From positions 502,501-566,500 of the forward strand of contig BSQZ01000098.1 in assembly GCA_033239005.1 (NCBI GenBank): DNA of 64,000 nt. The letters run 5' to 3'. Positions 61,701 to 63,344 of this stretch are shown piece after piece; within the stretch, counting starts at the first letter, position 1; the number at the start of each line of letters is the position of its first letter. The notes under the pieces were generated by a model. The model was not told where the DNA came from. It made no database searches and saw nothing but the letters and a program-made list of their open reading frames with translations. This DNA is from Lamellibrachia satsuma. Its lineage: Eukaryota; Annelida; Polychaeta; Sabellida; Siboglinidae. Both the position numbers and the translations under genes were made by a program.

Positions 61701-62029
61701 ACTACTGCTGCAAGTGGTCACTCATGGCTATATGCGGTCACTCACTGGTCACTCACCAAGTGCCGACTGGAAGCGTTCATGTATGATATGTGACTTGACT
61801 GTGTCTAGGTCACTGTCCACCATCAGATGGTCAAAGCTTGTGATTGGAACGGACGCGACATGTTTCACCATGATGTTGTGGAACTGTTTCTCAAAGTCCT
61901 CTGTCCGCACTGACTCAAGGTCACTCGGACATCTTGTCATCACCTTGGACCGACCCCTGCTGCCCCCACTGGTTGAACTCTTCAATGTGCCTTGAGGTGG
62001 TTTCACCTTCGATGCGCTGCCACTGCTGT
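7082..62029 (-). CDS. Large coiled-coil protein, 24 exons, 5' end outside the window
   Basis: Minus-strand exons, in order of transcription: 62029-61757, 59721-59599, 59122-58984, 37271-37031, 34657-34580, 34246-34134, 33823-33658, 33419-33264, 32882-32757, 29671-29493, 27734-27629, 26253-26095, 25020-24919, 24221-24039, 21835-21704, 20861-20641, 18682-18643, 17884-17780, 17564-17481, 13794-13610, 11581-11482, 9379-9206, 8525-8370 and 7168-7082. All junctions are phase-compatible with GT..AG borders, giving 1141 residues before the stop. The first about 180 residues are acidic and Ser-rich. A basic segment follows (TPKKTKKH in exon 4), then nearly unbroken heptad-rich helix, a conserved-looking LNEECRSIVELLG stretch in exon 16, a second coiled-coil block, and a short tail with RRACRPTAH-like basic residues. 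There is no enzyme domain, membrane segment or signal peptide. A centrosomal, ciliary or cytoskeletal scaffold is likely, but I cannot name the family. The weakest links are exon 17 (40 nt) and the 21.7-kb join of exons 3 and 4. Confidence 0.75.
7280..7392. repeat. Short tandem repeat, GTGCCTAGAATGGCC type (about 6 copies)
   Basis: Irregular 16-20 bp units in the last intron of the coiled-coil gene. Confidence 0.8.
7766..8190. mobile_element. MITE-like dispersed repeat, copy 1
   Basis: It shares a series of segments with 28960-29304 in the same orientation: AGTTGCCCGGCGTTGC, CACGTACAACTG, TTTTTAATGTACGAACCA and GTGAAACTGATGGAGAT. Its ends are AT-rich and roughly inverted (TATAATGTGCTAG and CTACTTTATATTA). 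It has no coding capacity. Two diverged copies in one window suggest a non-autonomous DNA element; the family is unknown. Confidence 0.6.
8370..8525 (-). CDS. Coiled-coil gene, exon 23
   Basis: It reads PERSVRQYELRAEEAEGRAK onward and ends KLQSTLTQQTK. The acceptor is TGTCTACAG and the donor GTAGGG. Phase 0 on both sides. Confidence 0.86.
9206..9379 (-). CDS. Coiled-coil gene, exon 22
   Basis: It reads SMAYNTGPTDNTESPETTQL, then a leucine-zipper-like helix (LLRQLQGKVKILQMENANLK) and GRLSISVPDLSANCQNM, which contains a basic-directed Ser motif. The acceptor is CCCCCCAG and the donor GTAGGC. A 16-bp array starts about 30 bases beyond the acceptor. Confidence 0.86.
9411..9753. repeat. 16-bp minisatellite (about 21 copies)
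   Basis: The unit is TTGTAACATGGGTAAG with GGATAAG and TTGCAAC variants. It lies next to the acceptor of exon 22. Since 16 is not a multiple of three, the 48-bp triple unit gives repeated open frames on the minus strand that are not genes. Confidence 0.96.
9754..10440. other. Intron sequence without recognised features
   Basis: AT-rich intronic DNA between two arrays; nothing coding or repeated is seen. Confidence 0.5.
10441..10797. repeat. 23-bp minisatellite (about 15 copies)
   Basis: The unit is AATTGAGGAGGGACCTTTAA plus GTG, very regular, with GAAGAGG and GAGAAGG variants. Confidence 0.97.
10798..11481. other. Intron sequence with a repeat-like motif
   Basis: Mostly AT-rich. Around 11000 it reads CTGATGAAGACCGCTAAAAG, a signature often seen at the 3' ends of dispersed animal repeats; similar wording occurs near 44440 and 56020. 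I cannot define an element. Confidence 0.3.
11482..11581 (-). CDS. Coiled-coil gene, exon 21
   Basis: It encodes RGKDANKNRAEWEREREGMK, then REMERLKHELLRL. The acceptor is TTATGTCAG and the donor GTAAGT. A 19-bp array (11602-11697) starts about 20 bases beyond the acceptor. Confidence 0.86.
11602..11697. repeat. 19-bp tandem repeat (5 copies)
   Basis: The unit is GAGTATATGACAACAACCA, with GAGAATATG alternating with GAGTATATG. It begins about 20 bases upstream (minus strand) of the exon 21 acceptor. Confidence 0.95.
12045..12246. repeat. 24-bp minisatellite (8 copies)
   Basis: The unit is GTGAGTAAACACACAAGGTG plus TGTT. The unit length is a multiple of three, so all frames without stops give cysteine-rich repeat ORFs; these are not considered genes. 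Confidence 0.96.
12403..12950. repeat. Composite 20/29-bp tandem array with higher-order structure
   Basis: A 20-bp unit (TACATGACGAGTACAACACT) alternates with a 29-bp form that carries an AAGCTGTAC insert. The two types follow each other in a recurring order, giving a higher-order period. Confidence 0.9.
12951..13609. other. Intron sequence without genes
   Basis: It contains a short near-duplicate around GGGGGACTATGGCCTAATGC (13309-13353) and otherwise nothing recognised. Confidence 0.4.
13610..13794 (-). CDS. Coiled-coil gene, exon 20
   Basis: It reads EHLDEVDKLHRMLGKGKTLS onward, with a WKASTVEKLAKKFQEEM helix. The acceptor is CTCTTGCAG and the donor GTAAAT. It ends with a split Lys codon completed by exon 21. 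Confidence 0.87.
13795..14550. other. Intron sequence without genes
   Basis: AT-rich intron upstream of exon 20; no exon or repeat is recognised. Confidence 0.4.
14555..16058. repeat. 18-bp minisatellite with higher-order repeats (over 75 copies)
   Basis: The unit is TGTGTGGACATGCCTCAC with CAGTATG, CAGTGTG, ACACC and CCCCAG variants. A block around 15241-15300 reappears near 15656-15715, so there is a higher-order duplication of about 414 bp (23 units). Because 18 is a multiple of three, every stop-free frame gives long 6-residue-repeat ORFs (up to 456 codons); these are artefacts of the unit. Confidence 0.97.
16059..17480. other. AT-rich intron without genes
   Basis: Very AT-rich sequence between the 18-bp array and exon 19. 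No exon, RNA gene or clear repeat is seen. Confidence 0.45.
17481..17564 (-). CDS. Coiled-coil gene, exon 19
   Basis: It encodes KEELEALRQKMQTEKLEALE, then MLKDRLIK. The acceptor is TTGTTCCCAG and the donor GTATAC. Confidence 0.86.
17780..17884 (-). CDS. Coiled-coil gene, exon 18
   Basis: It encodes SSLRTLGEELRQRMQTMTEQ, then LEEQKHSLTRTDNEK. The acceptor is TTTATTTCAG and the donor GTCTGT. Phase 0 on both sides. Confidence 0.86.
18283..18488. repeat. 13-bp minisatellite (about 15 copies)
   Basis: The unit is CCACACTCCACAT, C/A-rich on the plus strand. It lies in the intron between exons 17 and 18. Confidence 0.95.
18643..18682 (-). CDS. Candidate 40-nt micro-exon (exon 17) of the coiled-coil gene
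   Basis: Exon 16 leaves two bases while exon 18 starts in phase 0, so a 3n+1 exon is needed between them. This stretch reads SSIRPTSSLTAAM after the split Arg codon, has AG at 18684-18683 and GT at 18642-18641, and is exactly 40 nt. The acceptor tract is weak and the donor (GTTCGT) is atypical. An alternative is a different donor for exon 16. Confidence 0.5.
18725..19256. repeat. 24-bp minisatellite (about 22 copies)
   Basis: The unit is ACTTGGACACAAACACATGG plus CATC. It starts about 40 bases upstream of the proposed micro-exon. The multiple-of-three unit gives ORFs up to 241 codons, not genes. Confidence 0.96.
19286..20316. repeat. 34-bp minisatellite (about 30 copies)
   Basis: The unit begins CTCTCTCATTGGAGACACGA and ends GTGCCTGTGTAAAA, with ATGAGTTCC and CGAGTGCC variants interspersed. 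It directly follows the 24-bp array. Confidence 0.97.
20641..20861 (-). CDS. Coiled-coil gene, exon 16
   Basis: It reads ETHRSIEHLRETIKHQEAEI onward, then LNEECRSIVELLGQLPRKVT. The latter interrupts the charged heptads and looks like a conserved landmark of the family. The acceptor is GGTTGCAG and the donor GTGAGG. It leaves two bases. Confidence 0.87.
20862..21480. other. Intron with a hairpin and a 17-bp AT-rich repeat
   Basis: An inverted repeat at about 21078-21145 pairs GTGGAACAACTGAAAAGT with its complement. A 17-bp TATGTTAAATGTATATA repeat of about 4 copies lies at 21350-21420. Confidence 0.6.
21482..21692. mobile_element. MITE-like element with CAGTGGAACCTC-type ends
   Basis: The left end reads AACAGAACCTCACAAATAAG. 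The right end read on the minus strand is ACAGTGGAACCTCACCTAAT. The CAGTGGAACCTC type of terminus is familiar from short Tc1/pogo-type elements. The right end is duplicated in tandem (37 bp, 21623 and 21660). No coding capacity. Confidence 0.5.
21704..21835 (-). CDS. Coiled-coil gene, exon 15
   Basis: It reads ELEEARSHARQAYREKMTAV, then an Ala/Glu/Lys-rich helix ending LLREGIEK. The acceptor is TTCTCCCCCAG and the donor GTCTGT. A MITE-like element ends about 12 bases past the donor. Confidence 0.86.
22216..22545. repeat. 24-bp minisatellite (about 14 copies)
   Basis: The unit is AGATGGATGAGATCAGGGAC plus ATAA, with GGTTATAA and GATATCAGGG variants. Confidence 0.95.
22685..24028. repeat. 19-bp minisatellite (about 70 copies) abutting the exon 14 donor
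   Basis: The unit is CCACTGCTGTCAGAAAGAA with GTTGACAAGAA and GCCAGAAAGAA variants. Three units (57 bp) give a 19-residue repeat, so plus-strand frames of 277-318 codons stay open. They lack any non-repeat sequence and are not genes. Confidence 0.98.
24039..24221 (-). CDS. Coiled-coil gene, exon 14
   Basis: Coiled-coil of 61 residues starting MHCVLEEERRRWELEKGEEV and ending QLQITQLKK. The acceptor is GTGTCCCACAG and the donor GTACGC. The 19-bp array begins about 10 bases after the donor. Confidence 0.87.
24273..24329. repeat. Perfect 24-bp stem palindrome
   Basis: GTTTATGATGTTTTATCATC and the next four bases are repeated in perfect inverse after a loop of about nine bases (TAATAAAAA). It lies 50 bases upstream of the exon 14 acceptor. 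It could be a foldback remnant or a hairpin in the pre-mRNA. Confidence 0.9.
24330..24918. repeat. Intron with GT-rich microsatellite
   Basis: The microsatellite proper is 24774-24870 (GT, GC and TGCA runs). The rest is plain intron. Confidence 0.8.
24919..25020 (-). CDS. Coiled-coil gene, exon 13
   Basis: It encodes AREVEVEVLKDRLKEQEMSI, then QTKVQAACKDTQAT. The acceptor is ATGTACCAG and the donor GTCAGT. A GT-rich microsatellite follows in the intron (24774-24870). Confidence 0.85.
25220..26043. repeat. 63-bp minisatellite (13 copies) in frame with exon 12
   Basis: The unit contains GTACTAATGTGGCGAGACAC and GAGTTGACATCTATTGCTAA. On the minus strand it is read without stops as a 21-residue repeat with MTLVWFSNRC and LATLVH, in the same frame as exon 12 (26253-26095). 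The exon 12 donor is a good GTGAGT, so I consider it intronic. Confidence 0.96.
26095..26253 (-). CDS. Coiled-coil gene, exon 12
   Basis: Gln-rich coiled-coil, ELALVQLRETAETEKAQAMV onward, with LRQQQAQLLRQLEMQLKQQL. The acceptor is CTGTCACCAG and the donor GTGAGT. The reading frame stays open through the donor into the 63-bp repeat array for another 885 bases. Confidence 0.87.
26371..27122. repeat. 42-44 bp minisatellite (about 17 copies)
   Basis: The unit contains TGATGATCTGTCATTTGCCT and GACAAATGTGGGCCATATCC. Copy length varies slightly. Confidence 0.95.
27283..27620. repeat. 47-bp minisatellite (7 copies) at the exon 11 donor
   Basis: The unit contains ACTTGAGGGTCAGTCAGGGT and GACTCCCCCCACAACC. 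It ends within about 10 bases of the donor of exon 11. Confidence 0.95.
27629..27734 (-). CDS. Coiled-coil gene, exon 11
   Basis: It reads ERVLELEHEAARELERREAA, then HEEMDRSTANLKEEK. The acceptor is TGCTCTCCCAG and the donor GTGTGT. This 106-nt exon has a tandem array close to both of its ends (27746-27885 and 27283-27620). Confidence 0.87.
27746..27885. repeat. 20-bp tandem repeat (about 7 copies) at the exon 11 acceptor
   Basis: The unit is CAGCAAATGACAGTAAACAT, with ATAATAAAC variants. It starts about 12 bases beyond the acceptor. Confidence 0.92.
27912..28313 (-). mobile_element. CR1-like retrotransposon, 3' end fragment
   Basis: Minus-strand translation gives KHSFSQRTINEWNKLSTDCV, then SSVNMFKNKVDTYLRRAG, the typical C-terminus of CR1-like reverse-transcriptase polyproteins. 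It then shares GGATGGCAATCTTGTTAAAT with the 3' ends near 38000 and 51710. It includes a short HEV repeat (CATGTACCT units). A 5'-truncated copy. Confidence 0.8.
28314..28655. other. Intron sequence without features
   Basis: AT-rich; nothing recognised. Confidence 0.4.
28656..28746. repeat. CCAG tetranucleotide microsatellite (about 22 copies)
   Basis: AGCCAGCCAGCC run with a single CCTG interruption. Confidence 0.97.
28960..29304. mobile_element. MITE-like dispersed repeat, copy 2, with 15-bp TIRs
   Basis: The ends are TTATAATAAAGCAGC and, inverted, TTATAATAAAGTAGC (14 of 15 match). The interior matches 7766-8190 in several blocks (CAGTTGCCTGGCATTGC, CACGTACAACTG, GTGAAACTGATGGAGAT). It is non-coding. 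Confidence 0.7.
29493..29671 (-). CDS. Coiled-coil gene, exon 10
   Basis: It reads AHQEESEELKSDQQEQLVEV onward and ends DEQVLQL plus a split Arg codon. The acceptor is CTGTCCAG and the donor GTGACC. The 2.1-kb, 41-bp array starts about 15 bases beyond the acceptor. Confidence 0.87.
29686..31808. repeat. 41-bp minisatellite, 2.1 kb (about 51 copies)
   Basis: The unit is CTTCTCTCTAACCTCCACAG plus TGGACTGAAGAACCTTTCCC A. The first 500 bases show a five- to ten-unit pattern repeated once (CCCTAAGC units followed by CTCTAACC units), then the array is almost uniform. It starts about 15 bases past the exon 10 acceptor; on the minus strand each unit has GGTTCTTCAG, an acceptor-like string. Confidence 0.98.
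31809..32756. other. Intron sequence without genes
   Basis: No exon is found between the 41-bp array and exon 9. Confidence 0.4.
32757..32882 (-). CDS. Coiled-coil gene, exon 9
   Basis: Coiled-coil of 42 residues, EMQREQARLEETQGESEAAR onward, ending KEKKQLIK. The acceptor is CTTGTAG and the donor GTTCTT, which is less usual. Confidence 0.85.
33264..33419 (-). CDS. Coiled-coil gene, exon 8
   Basis: Charged coiled-coil of 52 residues starting VTKVTEERDRIQSSLVERE. The acceptor is CATGTCAG and the donor GTAGGC. Phase 0 on both sides. Confidence 0.87.
33658..33823 (-). CDS. Coiled-coil gene, exon 7
   Basis: It reads TELMLAEFKRDSARKELDCL, then VEQLQSKQRELETLHEHQ and a polar end. The acceptor is TTTGCAG and the donor GTAAGT. 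Confidence 0.87.
34134..34246 (-). CDS. Coiled-coil gene, exon 6
   Basis: Helical sequence MIELTIKKLQELMRESRAEI, then KNTERQLKENRAGAEDA. The donor is GTATGA. It ends with a split Arg codon completed by exon 7. Confidence 0.85.
34580..34657 (-). CDS. Coiled-coil gene, exon 5
   Basis: It encodes 26 residues, VEAMEHLQRQFIGLSMSVQT then AKKDKQ. Phase 0 on both sides. The acceptor is TTGCTTACAG and the donor GTATTG. Confidence 0.85.
35192..36460. mobile_element. Possible pogo/Tigger-type non-autonomous element
   Basis: The left end reads CAGTCGAGTCTCATTATAAT, close to the CAGTCGAACCTCGTTATAAC-type termini I associate with pogo-like MITEs. The right side near 36398-36450 has related GACCACGTTATATCCGAATC and GTGTTATAATGGGGC. 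It encloses the 105-bp tandem repeat. The right boundary is uncertain. Confidence 0.35.
35811..36230. repeat. 105-bp tandem repeat (4 copies)
   Basis: Copies start with CAATTGTGACTTAGAAACTG at 35811, 35916, 36021 and 36126. They are nearly identical, which suggests recent amplification. Confidence 0.97.
36471..36845. mobile_element. Foldback (long inverted repeat) element
   Basis: The arms about 36475-36630 and 36690-36842 are inverted copies sharing TGAAAATAAGTTAGATA, TTTTGGAACCTTC, TGTTGATTGTCACATGACAG and GTCCAGTGTCATGTGACC-like sequence. The arms differ by an indel of about 30 bases. The spacer is about 60 bases. No ORF. Confidence 0.8.
37031..37271 (-). CDS. Coiled-coil gene, exon 4
   Basis: It encodes LKGAGPREHKKEPESDYG, an acidic helix (EELEKESAQVRQELEQMFD), then RMKAAWRNMVTPKKTKKH and AEAVLRRQGQQ. 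The acceptor TACTTGTAG lies in the first unit of a 32-bp tandem array, and the donor is GTGGGT. The 241-nt length fits the phase on both sides. Confidence 0.85.
37261..37772. repeat. 32-bp minisatellite (16 copies) overlapping the exon 4 acceptor
   Basis: The unit is CCTTCAGTCTGCAAGTACAC plus ATCAATGATATC. The acceptor of exon 4 lies in the first, slightly diverged unit (TCTACAAG instead of TCTGCAAG). On the minus strand every unit reads TACTTGCAG followed by ACTGAAGGGA, the same junction as at exon 4. Confidence 0.97.
37786..38035 (+). mobile_element. CR1-like retrotransposon, 3' end fragment
   Basis: It shares with 51480-51745 the segment starting AAGTACTCATTCTCAC, then ATATGTTTAAAAACAAAGTT and the end GGATGGCAATCTTGTTAAAT. 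It codes for the end of the RT polyprotein and is 5'-truncated. Confidence 0.8.
38094..39874. repeat. 26-bp minisatellite, 1.8 kb (about 68 copies)
   Basis: The unit is TGGCTTGCTGGCTCTAGTAT plus CCACAG. Variants (TTCCTGG, TTTGCTGG, AACAGC) are mixed, so it is older or less homogenised than the 40-bp array. Confidence 0.97.
40094..40391. repeat. 40-bp tandem repeat (about 7 copies)
   Basis: The unit includes AAATATCAATGAACCTGATT and CTATTCACACACTACAAATT. Confidence 0.95.
40700..41110. repeat. Two small arrays: GGGGAGATGGGTCAAGA type and CTCCAGACTGG type
   Basis: 40715-40805 has about 5 irregular 20-bp G-rich units. 40955-41100 has about 14 units of a 10-11 bp CTGGCTCCAGA motif. No coding exon is seen. 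Confidence 0.85.
41343..43893. repeat. 40-bp satellite-like array, 2.55 kb (about 64 copies)
   Basis: The unit is AGCATGCAGCCTTTCTTAGA plus TGAATGACGGCAGTAGTGGT. It is nearly perfect. Unit variants are zoned: CATACAGC at both ends, CATGCAGC inside, and GTCGT replacing GTGGT in blocks about 42370-42990, 43210-43260 and 43370-43640. Two adjacent units (about 42850-42900) share CATGAGTCG. Confidence 0.98.
43894..44508. repeat. AT dinucleotide microsatellite and plain sequence
   Basis: 44008-44076 is a pure (AT)n of about 34 units followed by ACACAC. The remainder is AT-rich with no features. Confidence 0.9.
44509..44897. repeat. Two tandem repeats, 29 bp (about 7 copies) and 37 bp (4 copies)
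   Basis: The first unit is TGATAACAACATCATTCACA plus TGCACATGT (44509-44735). The second begins AACAAACTAATGTCATGGAA and ends CACTCATTAAAGTGTTT (44750-44897). Confidence 0.93.
45024..45629. repeat. 22-bp minisatellite (about 27 copies) downstream of the ITPRID-like gene
   Basis: The unit is CAGTGTCCTGTGCACTGCGG plus CA; GTGCAC alternates with GTACAC and GTGTAC. Open frames of about 200 codons run through it on both strands; they contain only the repeat. Confidence 0.97.
45747..45822. repeat. 19-bp tandem repeat (4 copies)
   Basis: The unit is TAAGGCCCACCATGTCTTG. It lies in the presumed 3' UTR of the ITPRID-like gene. Confidence 0.93.
45847..48252 (-). CDS. ITPRID/TESPA1 (KRAP)-like protein, single coding exon, nested gene
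   Basis: One open frame of 801 residues from ATG at 48252 to TAG at 45847. Residues about 149-170 read AEDVLMNLGFCQSDHFIPKR. This closely follows the pattern AEDVL..LGF.Q.DH....IP.RF of the KRAP/TESPA1/ITPRID family. Proteins of that family bind inositol trisphosphate receptors and position them at actin or in T cells; this is family knowledge and its transfer here is inference. The rest is Ser-rich and acidic with basic patches (QEKLRKKRWERFASQRSRSL, about 270-290) and a poly-Ser run near 430; no membrane segment. The rest of the KRAP domain is not obvious, so the family call is moderate. An in-frame TGA lies upstream of the ATG in the same exon, and an acceptor (TTTTGTAG) at 48325-48324 shows a spliced 5' UTR. 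The coding frame starts at ATG rather than an upstream TTG at 48267. Confidence 0.75.
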   Translation of the reverse strand: MHRPRQNTYESSCSSVSSIDHGSVTSGTLDQHGFYRKNFFPEEGRQQFVGWQREDRAQWQGNKPTSRGFYGRAPKDRVNTGSKTSLPRQFLQRHRTSNLSSQSSFSTSTGSLSTDCEMSHMHTAVSDQGRPDRRDLRDDRLSIPMPLPAEDVLMNLGFCQSDHFIPKRFLHDWVEKTRHIQDQHYEHVSQQWINDAVDFRLRQMTQEHLPGRSENEFSGDNSNGGGEFSEGSLLQHKQSSVADNMYDETVPSGNGWQVQKGHELRSVPERNPMLLLSSQQEKLRKKRWERFASQRSRSLATILQEPTVTGVPVKCQDTGVPSTVPVVETKEQGEEMGKGTADDSLGEQGWPEEGDLIIDDLGEGWNQPSLGDVPVKKTETEEGCEVPTEHHWVMKEHQDVKTYKGFTTIISEEEPPRSSHCSLSSTGLPFIVVSSSSSSSSLHHSDSLEVDNILNNPQCLAPTKVNDSGFQSISESLLSVSRNSSLSSPSRSPMTISPVTVIEVDCLDIQEEIRDMDLLVDDAESSVQQTTLVIPNDTCYHDDSSEGASACSTTYYDTEQWLSSSEVQDDIESNSKHSNDESSMYRCTSVPAYLPSFEEDEFKYNFPFRDSQQNLCIDVNGLFGESSEDAEHRYGSEGVPDNWSTSDLTSDEPTVSDSITQTPPYWNTAEIALYLSIHIMPYLCGKCQFYIMKVHPRKTSSESLDTWHNNELFPSLYETYSNISTNACIQSATEPTQIDVTEERFGITNQVKKRRACSVSHSLLGNSGASCIHMTVPQDDLGEFDQPGKSAFVQLKKGWKE
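48253..48323 (-). other. 5' UTR part of the ITPRID-like coding exon
   Basis: The acceptor TTTTGTAG precedes 48323. The stretch carries a TGA in frame with the start codon, which rules out coding sequence being spliced onto it in this frame. Confidence 0.55.
48324..48930. other. 5' intron of the ITPRID-like gene
   Basis: No exon is seen. A small GTGTAGGGTAT-type tandem repeat (11-12 bp units) lies at 48627-48680. Confidence 0.4.
48930..51745 (+). mobile_element. CR1-like non-LTR retrotransposon, nearly full length but damaged
   Basis: Domains in order, with several stops and frameshifts: a segment FVGRADVFMRDGLHLSG (about 48985-49045) resembling the end of an SGNH/esterase-like domain seen in CR1-like elements; an AP endonuclease-like part with ITESWAS, GGGVILYIKESI and MGDFNH (49300-49650); a linker; then the reverse transcriptase with EWKEANIIPLFKKGS, QHGFLKARSCLTN and LCFLEEITKWIDEGSPVD (50470-50895). 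The central palm is deleted after SPVD, and the frame resumes near LKFADDT (50958). The C-terminus and the 3' end GGATGGCAATATTGTTAAAT follow (to about 51745). It is inserted in the 5' intron of the ITPRID-like gene, opposite strand. Inactive. Confidence 0.85.
51746..52279. other. 5' intron of the ITPRID-like gene
   Basis: Plain AT-rich sequence; no features recognised. Confidence 0.4.
52280..52372 (-). other. Candidate non-coding first exon of the ITPRID-like gene
   Basis: On the minus strand, sequence starting about 30 bases after a TATA box runs to a strong donor, TTG followed by GTAGGT (52279-52274). It would splice to the acceptor at 48324. No long ORF. This is inference without expression data. 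Confidence 0.35.
52395..52404 (-). promoter_or_regulatory. TATA-box-like sequence CTTTATAAAG
   Basis: A palindromic CTTTATAAAG lies at the right distance from the proposed first exon of the ITPRID-like gene. Being a palindrome it does not itself show direction. Confidence 0.35.
52405..54005. other. Region upstream of the nested gene, no genes
   Basis: AT-rich. It contains irregular GTCATGGGTCATAGGTCAGCAG repeats at 53014-53110 and a very AT-rich stretch at 53700-53910. Confidence 0.45.
54010..54915. repeat. 36-bp palindromic minisatellite (about 25 copies)
   Basis: The unit is CAACTCAGATTCAACAGTTG plus AACACGAGTTGAAACT. Each unit contains the dyad TTCAACAGTTGAA, and at the unit junction GAGTTGAAACTCAACTC. 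The 36-bp unit leaves a 268-codon minus-strand frame open; this is a repeat artefact. Confidence 0.97.
54916..55810. other. AT-rich sequence without genes
   Basis: No exon or repeat is recognised. Confidence 0.4.
55811..56022. repeat. 106-bp tandem duplication with an internal palindrome
   Basis: Two almost identical copies start CAGGTTTTGTTCAATAGATA at 55811 and 55917. Each contains GTCACATGACCTTGGTCATG followed by TGAC, an inverted repeat with a two-base centre. Confidence 0.96.
56023..56800. other. Sequence without genes
   Basis: It begins with CTGCCGATGAAGACCAAGTG, a dispersed-repeat signature; otherwise nothing definite. Confidence 0.35.
56806..57945 (+). mobile_element. CR1-like reverse transcriptase fragment, second copy
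   Basis: Translation gives SEWKEVNITPLCKKGSRNKS, QQGFLKARSCLTNL, then VYLDFQKAFDKVPHQRLILK, and after a gap LKFADDTKVF and LGLIRR, LYKAIVRPHLEYCIQAW and RRATKMIPELRDLSYESRL. The two catalytic regions (DFQKAFD and FADD) are intact, but there is a stop near 56908, a small deletion plus frameshift near 57255-57270, and an expanded TA run (57279-57327). It is missing both ends, including the 3' end found in the other copies. Inactive. Confidence 0.88.
57946..58983. other. Intron sequence with a TA microsatellite
   Basis: (TA)n at 58736-58775. No exon is seen. Confidence 0.5.
58984..59122 (-). CDS. Coiled-coil gene, exon 3
   Basis: It reads TTESHHSTPRRCLSNGTSTE and then a Lys/Ser-rich end (TSKGKQTSKKSSN): low complexity, polar and probably disordered. 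The acceptor is CCCGACAG and the donor GTAAAT. It leaves two bases (AG) that need one base from the next exon; exon 4 at 37271 supplies it (AGA, Arg). Confidence 0.75.
59599..59721 (-). CDS. Coiled-coil gene, exon 2
   Basis: An acidic exon reading KSVSEDEGSSTEGGDSSN, then FDNRLLNMIKMAYYKPK. The acceptor is TTTCTCCCAG and the donor GTACAA. The split Asp codon with exon 1 and split Glu codon with exon 3 fit. A 36-bp array begins about 15 bases beyond its acceptor. Confidence 0.8.
59736..61212. repeat. 36-bp minisatellite (about 41 copies) at the exon 2 acceptor
   Basis: The unit is AGAGTCAACAGTGCAATGTT plus ACCGTGACACATCAAC. Higher-order blocks are visible: a stretch with a short unit (CATCAACAGTGCAATG) recurs near 60600 and 60920. 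The 36-bp unit leaves frames of 262-512 codons open on both strands; they hold only the 12-residue repeat. Confidence 0.97.
61213..61756. other. Intron sequence without features
   Basis: AT-rich, with an A-run and AAAGGAATTT-like short repeats near 61590-61690. Confidence 0.4.
61757..62029 (-). CDS. Coiled-coil gene, exon 1 seen in the window (internal exon)
   Basis: It encodes 90 residues starting SSGSASKVKPPQGTLKSST, with a Gly/Ser/Arg-rich stretch and then a structured part (EDFEKQFHNIMVKH, PITSFDHLMVDSDLDTVKSH). The acceptor is TTACAG and the donor GTGAGT. It starts with two bases of a split codon, so earlier coding exons lie beyond 62029, probably outside the window. Confidence 0.8.
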
Positions 62030-63344
62030 CTGTAATCACACGGTACACATGGTGTAAAGTAAGTAAAATTACAAAGATGGCCACTGATGTCGTAAAACAC
62101 AAACTGATACAATAATTATACAGACCTGCCACATTGTTTTGGGTGTATTTTTCACTCCAAATTCTGCTTAACATTGTAGTAATCCGTTTAATGTTTTTTA
62201 TTGGTGAATTGGCCTACAACATTTCTGTTTTGATCACGTGGCACCATCTACCACGCTATGAAATATACTTATATCAAATAAAAACTGCTTAATTTCACAG
62301 AAAATTTGCCTAGCATCAAAAGTATTTGGGCTTCAATTACTAAGTTTGTTATTCAAGTTTATATTATGAGGTTGACACAAGAAAATATCCTTTATCAAGA
62401 TTTTTCAATTTGAAACAAATCCTTAACACAAACGGGATATGGCTGTATTCCTTCAGAAATTCCAAAAACCTGTACTGCATACGGGATCCATTCAATGTGG
62501 CAAGTCAGCACTTGTATATCAAAACACGCAATCACATCAAAGTTATATAATAAACTTGTACCAATGTTGAACACGTGCTGCACATGTTACCCCTGACAAA
62601 CCTATCCAGTCAATCACTCTCAACTTCTCTGAGATGTGTGGACCCAGTCTATCAAATAGCGGCATCACCCCCTATCACAGTACAGGCACATTCTTGCAAA
62701 ATCTGAGTGAATGTTCTTCTCCCAGATCTTTAACTGCAGTGAACGAGTCCCTGCAGCCTCCTGCAAGAGGCTCATGATCTAACCATTACTTCACATTCCA
62801 TCCTTTAGCAAGGAAATAATCAAGCAACAAAGCACGAGGATCAAGCACCTTCTGATATTGTTTCCATGGCTACTTCACAGGCAATCCTCAGCCAATCCAT
62901 TCAGCATGTCCGTGTTTTACTGTACAACTCCACTTGTCATAACTCCAAGTGATCCCACACTGTTCCTAGTGATAGTATATGTTCTAACAGGTCACGCATG
63001 GCTGGGAATGTTCTGCCAAGTGGACTGACAGGTTGTCAATCACAATCCAAGGTACTTTGAGAAAAACCTAGGCTCTCTAACTGGAAATGTCCATAGAATC
63101 TACAGACGGAATATTTGTCTGACATGTGGACAGATTCAGTCAAGCATGACCGTTTGCTCAGTCATGCATGAAGACAAACACATCTACAATACGAATAGAG
63201 TATGCATGAGCCATGAATATCTGATACAGGTATTATATGAATAGTGTATATTCAATACGATGGTGCAATAAAAGAAGATGAAATGAGTTCACTGAATGGT
63301 GTCTGGCTTAAAATACAACAAATGTGCGTCGTGCAGCACGTAAC
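62030..63344. other. Intron or upstream sequence of the coiled-coil gene
   Basis: No further coding exon could be identified by frame and splice signals. Confidence 0.4.

Noticed and set aside
62395..62583. 62-codon minus-strand frame upstream of exon 1
   Set aside because: No suitable splice signals, AT-rich composition and no similarity to the rest of the protein.
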